Shown here: piece after piece, positions 1 through 5,468 of the stretch | Layout of the letters: each line of letters opens with the position of its first letter | How positions within the stretch are numbered: position 1 is the stretch's first letter | Assembly (NCBI GenBank): GCA_025351145.1 | Contig: JANXWM010000749.1 | Coordinates: forward strand, 1 to 5,468 | Direction: 5' to 3' | Source of the DNA: Chitinophagaceae bacterium | GTDB taxonomy: Bacteria; Bacteroidota; Bacteroidia; Chitinophagales; Chitinophagaceae | Length of the DNA: 5,468 nucleotides | The notes under the pieces: generated by a model | Seen by the model: the letters and a program-made list of their open reading frames with translations, nothing else | Told to the model about the DNA's origin: nothing | Databases searched by the model: none | Translations under genes and position numbers: made by a program

Positions 1-333
1 TATTTTCATTTTGATTTATTGCCAAAGCAAGATCAACAACTTGGCCATGCCAATAAACCAGAACTTCACGTCTTTAGAATTATAGCCAAAAAATTTGAGG
101 AGCGACCTATAGATAGAGAGCATTTTTGGGATAATTCAAATTATACAGTTTGGGTTAAGTCCAAGTTGGATTTAGCTAATTTAAAGTTCGAAGATTATAA
201 AAAATTAAATAGCGACAGAACTGAATGGATTAAAGATGCCATGGAAGAAGGTCGACAGTTTATAGTACATATGGTTAAAGGTTTGAACGAAATGAACAAT
301 CGCGATATAATAATAAACGCAAGATTTGCTTAA
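1..333 (+). CDS. 3' end of an unrecognised protein (5' truncated by window edge)
   Basis: The reading frame is open from the first base to a TAA at 331-333, giving about 110 visible residues. A TTG at 19 could act as a start, but the frame continues upstream of it without a stop, so I read this as the C-terminal part of a longer protein. The visible part is soluble and charged. It is rich in Lys, Asp, Glu and Asn, has no membrane segment and no cysteine, and is probably largely helical towards the end (a stretch around WIKDAMEEGRQFIVHMVKGL). I do not recognise a family or a catalytic motif. The gene ends 14 bases before the WYL regulator on the same strand, so the two are probably co-transcribed. 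WYL regulators often sit beside defence or DNA-damage genes, which makes an accessory role possible, but nothing in the visible sequence shows it. Confidence 0.6.
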   Translation, partial: YFHFDLLPKQDQQLGHANKPELHVFRIIAKKFEERPIDREHFWDNSNYTVWVKSKLDLANLKFEDYKKLNSDRTEWIKDAMEEGRQFIVHMVKGLNEMNNRDIIINARFA

Positions 334-347
334 CCAATTTTCATCCC

Positions 348-1265
348 ATGTCCAAACGTGGCTACATATCCCGATACCTGCTCATCCTCAAAAAGCTGAA
401 AGCAAAACCCTACTCTACTTATAATGAGGTGCAAGGCTATATTGAAAATCAGTTTGATTATTTGCAAATGCAGGATGATACGTTGAACATTGGTTTTTCA
501 AAACGCACATTGCAAAGGGATATTCGTGAGATAAGGAATATTTTCGGCGTTCATATTGAATATTCAAAAACATCTAAAGGATATTTCATCAGCCAAAGCG
601 AAATGGAGAATATGAATTTCCAAAGAATGATTGAAGCATTTGATATGTTTAATTCATTAAACCTTGCACAAGACCTGACACCTTTTATTCACCTTGAAAA
701 ACGCAGACCGCAAGGAACGGAGAATTTATATGGCTTACTTCACGCTATCAAGAATAAATTTCAAATCAAATTTTCTTATCACAAATTTTGGGAGGACGAA
801 ATAAGCCAGCGTAAAGCTGAACCTTATGCTTTGAAAGAATTTAAAAACCGCTGGTATCTTTTAGCTAAAGACAGCAAGGACGACAATATTAAAAGCTTCG
901 CCCTTGACCGTTTAACAAATCTTGAAATAACCAACAGGGCTTTTGAATTTCCTAAGACTTACAATATCGAAGAAAGTTATCGCTATTGTTTTGGAATTAT
1001 CAGTCCAACCGATGAAGAACCACAGGAAATAATTTTATCATTCGACCCTTTCCAGGGCAAGTATATAAAAAGCCTGCCGCTTCACGAAACCCAACAAATT
1101 TTAATTGACAACGAAAATGAATTGCAGGTAAAATTAAAGCTGTGTTTGACACATGACTTAATAATGGAACTGCTTTCGTTTGGCGACAATATGAAAGTGC
1201 TGAACCCAGAAGCTTTAATCAATGAAATAAAAGCAGCACATCAAAATGCATTTAAACAATACTAA
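348..1265 (+). CDS. WYL-domain transcriptional regulator (HTH + WYL + WCX)
   Basis: A complete 305-residue protein from ATG 348 to TAA 1263-1265. Residues about 1-82 form an N-terminal DNA-binding winged-helix region: the segment FSKRTLQRDIREI at 50-62 reads as the recognition helix, followed by a wing ending in KGYFI (77-81). A linker (about 85-125) leads into the WYL domain at about 126-200. There W169-Y170-L171 is the name-giving motif, P159-Y160 precedes it, and the FALDRL segment (184-189) is the second conserved block. The remaining 100 residues match the position of the C-terminal WCX extension. WYL domains are Sm-like folds that in characterised members bind nucleic acid or nucleotide ligands and control the DNA-binding part; several family members regulate phage-defence or DNA-damage genes. 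The length is normal for single-WYL regulators in Bacteroidota. It lies 14 bases after the unknown gene ending at 333 and probably regulates that transcript. The target and ligand cannot be read from the sequence. Confidence 0.9.
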   Translation: MSKRGYISRYLLILKKLKAKPYSTYNEVQGYIENQFDYLQMQDDTLNIGFSKRTLQRDIREIRNIFGVHIEYSKTSKGYFISQSEMENMNFQRMIEAFDMFNSLNLAQDLTPFIHLEKRRPQGTENLYGLLHAIKNKFQIKFSYHKFWEDEISQRKAEPYALKEFKNRWYLLAKDSKDDNIKSFALDRLTNLEITNRAFEFPKTYNIEESYRYCFGIISPTDEEPQEIILSFDPFQGKYIKSLPLHETQQILIDNENELQVKLKLCLTHDLIMELLSFGDNMKVLNPEALINEIKAAHQNAFKQY

Positions 1266-1278
1266 GCCTTCGTATTGA

Positions 1279-1321
1279 TCTTCGCTTGGGGAAAAGCTCA
1301 TACAAATTCCTTTAGTACAAG
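1279..1321 (+). repeat. Interspersed direct repeat, copy 1
   Basis: Starts with tcttcgct (1279-1286), then the 19-base core gggaaaagctcatacaaat (1289-1307), a 6-base variable spacer and agtacaag (1314-1321). The same blocks in the same order and orientation recur at 1643-1687. The copy begins 13 bases after the stop codon of the WYL gene. The sequence that follows (gagtgcgacgcaac and on to about 1369) is not shared with copy 2 and may be a variable tail of the element. The perfect core is too long to recur by chance in a few hundred bases. I suspect a genome-wide intergenic repeat family, but only two copies are visible here. Confidence 0.7.
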
Positions 1322-1380
1322 AGTGCGACGCAACAGCCGATGCTATGAAACATTAAAGCCGGGTTCCAACAATTTTTTAA

Positions 1381-1574
1381 TTAACTATTAGAAATGGTTT
1401 CATTGGTATATTTTTTTGCCTCCCAGATTTCATCGGCTTCTTTAATGGCTTTATCTGCAAAATACCTGGCCATGTATTTTTTAATATGAAGCAAGTCAGC
1501 TTCATCTATATCAGATGAATATAGTTTAAGTAACTCCTGTTGTATATTACTTAGTGGTGCTCTGTGCGTGTCAT
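1381..1574 (-). pseudogene. Antitoxin-like small protein, apparently frameshifted remnant
   Basis: On the minus strand a frame is open from 1587 down to a TAA at 1383-1381, encoding 68 residues with protein-like composition: a helical segment NIQQELLKLYSSDIDEADLL followed by HIKKYMARYFADKAIKEADE and a tail IWEAKKYTNETISNS. This pattern resembles a family of roughly 70-90-residue Bacteroidota proteins usually encoded just upstream of PIN-domain toxins. I base this on recalled family pattern, not a search. The frame has no ATG, GTG or TTG before the conserved part; its first upstream codon is a stop (1590-1588). An ATG at 1574-1572 lies in another frame and reads MTRTEHH, then stop. One missing base around 1554-1562 would join it to the conserved part. 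No PIN gene follows towards 1266. The simplest reading is an orphan, decayed antitoxin gene; an unusual start codon is the alternative. Confidence 0.5.
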
Positions 1575-1642
1575 TCCAGTAAAGTTTTTATAAAGTTACT
1601 AAAATGCTCAATGTAAATTGTGGATATGCTTGTTATGTCACT

Positions 1643-1687
1643 TCTTCGCTACGGGAAAAGCTCATACAAATAATCAAACAGTACAAG
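1643..1687 (+). repeat. Interspersed direct repeat, copy 2
   Basis: The second copy of the element at 1279-1321, in the same orientation and offset by 364 bases at the core. It contains tcttcgct (1643-1650), the identical 19-base core (1653-1671), an 8-base spacer against 6 in copy 1, and agtacaag (1680-1687). It differs from copy 1 at two bases between the first two blocks. It runs directly into the 16-bp palindrome at 1690-1705, which copy 1 lacks. The two copies bracket the decayed minus-strand gene. Confidence 0.7.
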
Positions 1688-1689
1688 GG

Positions 1690-1705
1690 TCCCGCCATGG
1701 CGGGA
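1690..1705. repeat. Perfect 16-bp palindrome tcccgccatggcggga
   Basis: The sequence is identical to its own reverse complement over all 16 bases and is GC-rich in an AT-rich intergenic region, so it stands out. It sits two bases after repeat copy 2. It could form a short stem only with an unfavourably tight loop, and no T-run follows on either strand, so it is a poor intrinsic terminator. A protein-binding site or the palindromic part of a REP-like intergenic repeat is more plausible. Confidence 0.6.
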
Positions 1706-1830
1706 AGTAAAGCTTCATTTATATTCTTTAGCCGGCCCCCATAAAAACCAATAAACATAGGCCCCAGAATAAACTTACCAATTAAATGAAGAATTGACCT
1801 TAATTTAACCCGATATTTGGGCTGAAACTT

Positions 1831-1838
1831 TATTTTTG
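1831..1838 (+). promoter_or_regulatory. Candidate Bacteroidota -7 box (TATTTTTG) for ruvA
   Basis: TATTTTTG matches the Bacteroidota primary-sigma -7 consensus TAnnTTTG exactly. The matching -33 element (TTTG) is not found at ideal spacing; the nearest candidates are TTTA at 1804-1807, slightly too far, and TTTG at 1816-1819, too close. Transcription would begin around 1842-1846, leaving a leader of only about 6-10 bases before the ruvA ATG. It would drive ruvA and, since I see no terminator in the 41-base gap, probably sprA too. Confidence 0.4.
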
Positions 1839-1851
1839 AAATACCGTATAT

Positions 1852-2439
1852 ATGATTGCTTTTGTAAGGGGAAAATTTTCGCGTAAAACACCGTCGCAGG
1901 TTATTGTTGATGTTAATGGCGTGGGGTACGAACTGCAGATAAGCCTGCATACTTATTCGCATATAAGTAATAAAGACGAGGGGCAATTGGTTACTTACCT
2001 GCATATTACAGAGAATGCGCAAACACTTTTTGGTTTTTTTGCGCAGGATGAAAAGGAGCTTTTTCTACAACTGATCAGTGTTTCGGGAGTGGGGGCATCA
2101 ACTGCAAGAATGATGCTGAGCGGGCTTAACCCGGCGGAAATTATTAAAGCGATTGTTCAGGGCAATACTAAACTGCTGGAAAGCGTTAAAGGGATTGGTC
2201 GTAAAACAGCGGAAAGGCTGGTATTGGAACTTAGGGAAAAACTTGGCAAAATTTCCCTGGAAAATGCAGCAGCAGGAAGTAACAATTACCGGTCTGTGGA
2301 GCAGGATGCAGTGAATGCTTTGGTGGGGTTGGGAATTGGAAAACCAATGGCAGAATCAGCAGTAAAAAAAGTTTCAGATTCTGCTAAAGAAATACTTTCT
2401 TTGGAAGATATTATTAAACAGGCTTTAAAAAATTTATAA
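1852..2439 (+). CDS. ruvA: Holliday junction branch migration complex subunit RuvA
   Basis: A complete 195-residue protein, normal length for RuvA. RuvA tetramers bind four-way DNA junctions in the cytoplasm and load the RuvB ATPase, which drives branch migration before RuvC cuts. The three family domains are visible. The N-terminal OB fold (about 1-63) opens with MIAFVRGKF and contains the conserved NGVGYEL (22-28) and AQTLFGF (56-62). The central domain has two helix-hairpin-helix motifs, SVSGVGASTA (76-85) and SVKGIGRKTAERL (111-123), which grip the DNA backbone. The C-terminal RuvB-contacting domain (about 148-195) follows an Asn/Ala-rich linker and includes NALVGLGIGKPMAESAVKK. At the acidic pin, where E. 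coli has Glu55-Asp56, this protein has E54-N55, so one acidic residue is replaced. The ATG at 1852 fits the family N-terminus exactly. sprA begins 41 bases downstream on the same strand with no visible terminator between. Confidence 0.97.
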   Translation: MIAFVRGKFSRKTPSQVIVDVNGVGYELQISLHTYSHISNKDEGQLVTYLHITENAQTLFGFFAQDEKELFLQLISVSGVGASTARMMLSGLNPAEIIKAIVQGNTKLLESVKGIGRKTAERLVLELREKLGKISLENAAAGSNNYRSVEQDAVNALVGLGIGKPMAESAVKKVSDSAKEILSLEDIIKQALKNL

Positions 2440-2480
2440 CCTATAGCAAATACTTCTACTTAACCAGAGCTTACTGAACA

Positions 2481-2561
2481 TTGGCGCAGATTTTTCGTTT
2501 CTTCACTGTTACTTTTTTGCCTGTTTTTTGCTGCACATTATTATGCATAAATGTAATGGCG
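2481..2561 (+). other. Predicted Sec signal peptide of SprA
   Basis: From the TTG start, residues 1-27 show a short N-region with one Arg (MAQIFRFF), a hydrophobic core (about 7-23, rich in Phe, Val, Leu and Cys) and a C-region ending V25-M26-A27 before Q28. This fits signal peptidase I cleavage, with small or aliphatic residues at -3 and -1. Although three cysteines occur in the core, none sits in a proper lipobox, so a lipoprotein signal is unlikely. The signal fits SprA's outer-membrane location and is the main reason for choosing 2481 over ATG 2556. Confidence 0.7.
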
Positions 2562-5468
2562 CAAAAGACGGATTCATTGCGCTCTTCAAAGAAGGACAGC
2601 TTAAGGTATCCTATTAAAGACAGGCGCGGCGATCCCTTCTCCTGGAAATCGAATAACCCTTTTGATTTAAGTGATACTTCTCTTATTAAGCAGGATATTG
2701 AATATGATCCTGTAACAAAGCAATACTACATTAATGAAAAAGTTGGTAATACTATTTACCGTAAGCCAACCTATTTAAGTTTTGATGAGTTTCAAAAACT
2801 ACAGGCCCAGCAGGCAGAAACAAATTATTTTAGTGAAAGGTCAAGAACACTATTTGACCTTAACCGAAAAATTGTAAGGCCAAAACCCAGGGTTTATGAT
2901 AAATTATTTGACCGGATTTTTGGTGTGGCACCGGGTGGCTTGAAAGTGGATATTAAACCACAGGGTTCTGTTGACCTTACAGCAGGTTACCAGGGACAAA
3001 ATATAAAAAACCCCACACTACCTGAGTCTGCAAGAAAGAATGGGGGGTTTGACTTTAATATGGATGCCAATGTGAACATCAATGCAAGCATTGGAGATAA
3101 ATTAAAACTACCCATCAGTTACAACACACTTGCAAATTTTGATTTTGAAAACCAGTTGAAGCTTGACTACAAAGGAATGGATGATGAAATACTTAAATCA
3201 GTGGAGGCTGGTAATATTTCGTTTCAGAGCAAGGGTACTTTAATGGCAAGTGTACAAAGTTTATTTGGGATAAAAACATCGCTTCAGTTTGGAAAACTAT
3301 TTGTTACTGCCGCTATTGCCAGTCAGCGTTCACAAAGGCAGTCATTAACCTTGCAGGGAGGTGGGCTTAGCCAAAAGGTTAGCAAGCGCCTGGATGATTA
3401 CGAGGAAAACCGGCACTTTTTATTGGCTCAGTACTTTAAAAATAATTATAATAAAGCAATGAGCAACCTGCCTGCTGTTAACAGTCAGGTACAGATATTA
3501 AGAATTGAAGTTTGGTTAACCAACCGTAATGGAACAACCACCAATACAAGAAGTATTGTAGGTCTTACAGATCTTGCAGAACCAAACCCCAGCAGCCCTG
3601 TAATCCATTCTTTAACGAACAATCAATTGCCAGAAAACGGTTCGAATGATCTTTATTCTTTTTTGGCAGGTAATGCTAAACTTAACCGTAACCCTTCGCT
3701 TATTAACTCTATCCTTGTTTCAAAGGGGTTGTCGCCGGTAGATGATTTTGAAAAAACTTTTGCCAGAAAGCTTGAACCGGGAGAATACTATTTTAATCCG
3801 CAGGTGGGATTTATTTCACTAAACCAGCAGTTGCAGCCAGATGATGTATTAGCGGTAGCATATCAGTACACCTATAACGGTAAGGTTTACCAGGTAGGGG
3901 AATTTTCTCAGGATGTAACAGTAGACTCTACACAAGGGGTACAAAAAGTTTTGTTTTTAAAATTATTAAAAGCCACTTCACAACGTATTGATGAGCCCCA
4001 TCCGCTTTGGAACCTGATGATGAAAAACGTTTATTCACTTGATGTAACGGGTGTGCAGCGTGATGGCTTTAATATGAATGTGCTGTATCTTGAACCCAGC
4101 GGTGGAAAAAAACGTTACCTGCCCGAAACGAACCCGGATTATTCAGGAAAGCCATTATTAACGATTTTGAACCTTGACAGGCTTAACAACCGAAATGACC
4201 CTTTACCGGATGGGCAATATGATTTTGTAGACAGTTTCACTGTTCTTTCGCAACAAGGCAAAATTATCTTTCCTGTGTTAGAGCCTTTTGGTTCTTACCT
4301 TGATAGCACTGCATTTAAAGGTCAGCCACAGGATATAAAAGATAAGTATTTATATAACCAGCTATATGATTCGATAAAAGCTATTGCCCAAACCTACGCT
4401 AACCTTAATCGTTTTTATATTGAAGGGACTATAAAAGGAAGTTCAACTACGGATATTTATCTTGGAGGGTTTAACATCCCACCTGGTTCAGTTACCGTAA
4501 CTGCGGGAGGGCAAAATTTACAGGAAAACGTTGATTATATTATTGATTATAATCTTGGTACCCTAAAAGTAATTAACCAGGCCATTATTAACTCAGGTGT
4601 ACCCGTTAACGTACAATATGAGAATAATGCGAGCTATGGTATTCAGCAAAGGAGTTTTATGGGATTACGGCTTGATTACCTTGTAAATAAAAAACTATCC
4701 CTTGGTGCTACCATGCAAAGGCTTACGGAAAGGCCATACTTTACAAAAGTAAATTATGGGGAAGACCCCATTCAAAATACTATGTATGGTGTTGATTTTA
4801 ATTACCGCTCAGAATTACCCGGTTTAACAAGGTTGCTAAATAAGCTGCCATTTTATAATTCAAAAGCTGTCAGTAATATCAATGCTTACGGAGAAGCTGC
4901 TGTTCTAAAGCCGGGGCATCCAAAACAAATAGGAAAAGGAAATGAGGGCCTTATTTATATTGATGATTTTGAAGGAACCACCAGCAGTATTGATCTGCGT
5001 TTCCCCTTTGTTTCCTGGGTATTGGCATCTACTCCGCAAGGTGGACGTTTCCCCGAAGCAACACTAAACAATAATTTAGGCTACGGTAAAAACAGGGCAA
5101 AAATGGCCTGGTATAATATTGAGCCTATTCTTCAGGATAAATCTAACCCAAGCAATCCCTTAAAAGGAAATTTTGCAGCATTGAGCGATCCAAGGATAAG
5201 AGCTGTTTATACAAATGAATTATTTCCGCAGCGAACCACAAATATTACCGATGTGTTGAATGCCACTTTTGATTTGGCTTATTATCCAACTGATCCCGGG
5301 CCATACAACTTTACAAATGATGCAAACAATATTAATGCAAATGGAAAACTCAGCAACCCAAAACAACGTTGGGGTGGCATTATGCGTAATATTGATCAAA
5401 CAGACTTTGAGACAGGGAATATTGAATTTATAGAATTCTGGGTGCAGGATCCATTTCTTAAAAACCCT
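2481..5468 (+). CDS. sprA: SprA, type IX secretion outer-membrane translocon (3' truncated by window edge)
   Basis: An uninterrupted frame to the right edge gives 996 residues; full SprA proteins are about 2,400, so this is the N-terminal 40%. In Flavobacterium SprA is the very large outer-membrane beta-barrel through which type IX substrates, including gliding adhesins, leave the cell, working with PorV and a plug protein. Supporting sequence: an export signal (residues 1-27); the opening block SWKSNNPFDL (54-63); the strongly SprA-like stretch at about 152-235 with GGLKVDIKPQG, then KLPISYNTLANFDFENQLKL; VEAGNISFQSKGTL from 241; SQRSQRQS (281-288); and YIDDFEGTTSSIDLRFPF from 826. Upstream of 2481 the frame meets a TGA at 2475-2477, and the only start that keeps the signal peptide is TTG 2481. 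The first in-frame ATG, at 2556, falls at the end of that signal. No frameshift is seen. Placement after ruvA is, to my knowledge, common in Bacteroidota. Confidence 0.93.
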   Translation, partial: MAQIFRFFTVTFLPVFCCTLLCINVMAQKTDSLRSSKKDSLRYPIKDRRGDPFSWKSNNPFDLSDTSLIKQDIEYDPVTKQYYINEKVGNTIYRKPTYLSFDEFQKLQAQQAETNYFSERSRTLFDLNRKIVRPKPRVYDKLFDRIFGVAPGGLKVDIKPQGSVDLTAGYQGQNIKNPTLPESARKNGGFDFNMDANVNINASIGDKLKLPISYNTLANFDFENQLKLDYKGMDDEILKSVEAGNISFQSKGTLMASVQSLFGIKTSLQFGKLFVTAAIASQRSQRQSLTLQGGGLSQKVSKRLDDYEENRHFLLAQYFKNNYNKAMSNLPAVNSQVQILRIEVWLTNRNGTTTNTRSIVGLTDLAEPNPSSPVIHSLTNNQLPENGSNDLYSFLAGNAKLNRNPSLINSILVSKGLSPVDDFEKTFARKLEPGEYYFNPQVGFISLNQQLQPDDVLAVAYQYTYNGKVYQVGEFSQDVTVDSTQGVQKVLFLKLLKATSQRIDEPHPLWNLMMKNVYSLDVTGVQRDGFNMNVLYLEPSGGKKRYLPETNPDYSGKPLLTILNLDRLNNRNDPLPDGQYDFVDSFTVLSQQGKIIFPVLEPFGSYLDSTAFKGQPQDIKDKYLYNQLYDSIKAIAQTYANLNRFYIEGTIKGSSTTDIYLGGFNIPPGSVTVTAGGQNLQENVDYIIDYNLGTLKVINQAIINSGVPVNVQYENNASYGIQQRSFMGLRLDYLVNKKLSLGATMQRLTERPYFTKVNYGEDPIQNTMYGVDFNYRSELPGLTRLLNKLPFYNSKAVSNINAYGEAAVLKPGHPKQIGKGNEGLIYIDDFEGTTSSIDLRFPFVSWVLASTPQGGRFPEATLNNNLGYGKNRAKMAWYNIEPILQDKSNPSNPLKGNFAALSDPRIRAVYTNELFPQRTTNITDVLNATFDLAYYPTDPGPYNFTNDANNINANGKLSNPKQRWGGIMRNIDQTDFETGNIEFIEFWVQDPFLKNP

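Larger units (their letters stand above)
1588..1851. other. Non-coding stretch upstream of ruvA
   Basis: Apart from repeat copy 2, the palindrome at 1690-1705 and the candidate promoter at 1831-1838, I see no gene here on either strand. A minus-strand open frame crossing from ruvA into this stretch (2022 to 1633) lies antisense to the first 171 bases of ruvA and has no recognisable content. A 9-base inverted pair, cttcattta (1713-1721) and taaatgaag (1783-1791), is separated by 61 bases and may be chance. Together with 1266-1380 and the gene remnant, this makes 586 bases without an intact gene. Confidence 0.6.

Noticed and set aside
19..21. TTG as the real start of the first gene
   Set aside because: The frame is open through the left edge without a stop, and there is no reason to prefer a TTG start over a gene that begins outside the window. 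It cannot be fully excluded.
1370..1380. T-run aattttttaatt as a terminator for the WYL gene
   Set aside because: I could not find a GC-rich stem immediately before the T-run, so it lacks the form of an intrinsic terminator.
1713..1791. 9-base inverted repeat cttcattta / taaatgaag
   Set aside because: The arms are short and AT-rich with a 61-base separation, so chance is a sufficient explanation in this base composition.
1633..2022. Minus-strand open frame of 129 codons
   Set aside because: Over 40% of it is antisense to the start of ruvA, its residue pattern is not protein-like, and it runs over repeat copy 2; it is a shadow frame.
2556..2558. ATG as the start of sprA
   Set aside because: Starting here removes the hydrophobic export signal that lies in frame directly upstream and that an outer-membrane protein needs.

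Overview
The window looks chromosomal and comes from a member of the Bacteroidota, most likely a Chitinophagaceae-like lineage. The clearest evidence is a long sprA gene, the type IX secretion outer-membrane translocon known only from this phylum, lying directly downstream of ruvA. AT-rich intergenic DNA, the lack of clear Shine-Dalgarno sites and a TAnnTTTG-type promoter box before ruvA agree with this. The genus is a guess.

Layout: positions 1-333 hold the 3' end of an unrecognised gene that enters from the left edge. After 14 bases comes a complete WYL-domain transcriptional regulator (348-1265), on the same strand and probably in the same transcript. Positions 1266-1851 hold no intact gene. 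They contain two direct copies of a short interspersed repeat (about 1279-1321 and 1643-1687), a 16-bp perfect palindrome attached to the second copy, and between them a minus-strand fragment (1381-1574) resembling a small Bacteroidota antitoxin-like protein but with a disrupted start. A candidate promoter (1831-1838) then precedes ruvA (1852-2439). SprA starts 41 bases after the ruvA stop, apparently at a TTG codon (2481), and runs open to the right edge. About 996 residues are visible, roughly the first 40% of a typical SprA.

How the parts fit together: the left part looks like accessory DNA (an unknown gene plus a WYL regulator, then repeat-rich DNA with a decayed gene). The right part is a conserved core block in which a recombination gene (ruvA, Holliday-junction recognition) and a secretion/motility gene (sprA) probably share a transcript without being functionally linked. 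I found no intact RNA gene, CRISPR array, complete transposon or clearly new system. The most open questions are the unknown gene paired with the WYL regulator and the repeat-flanked gene remnant.
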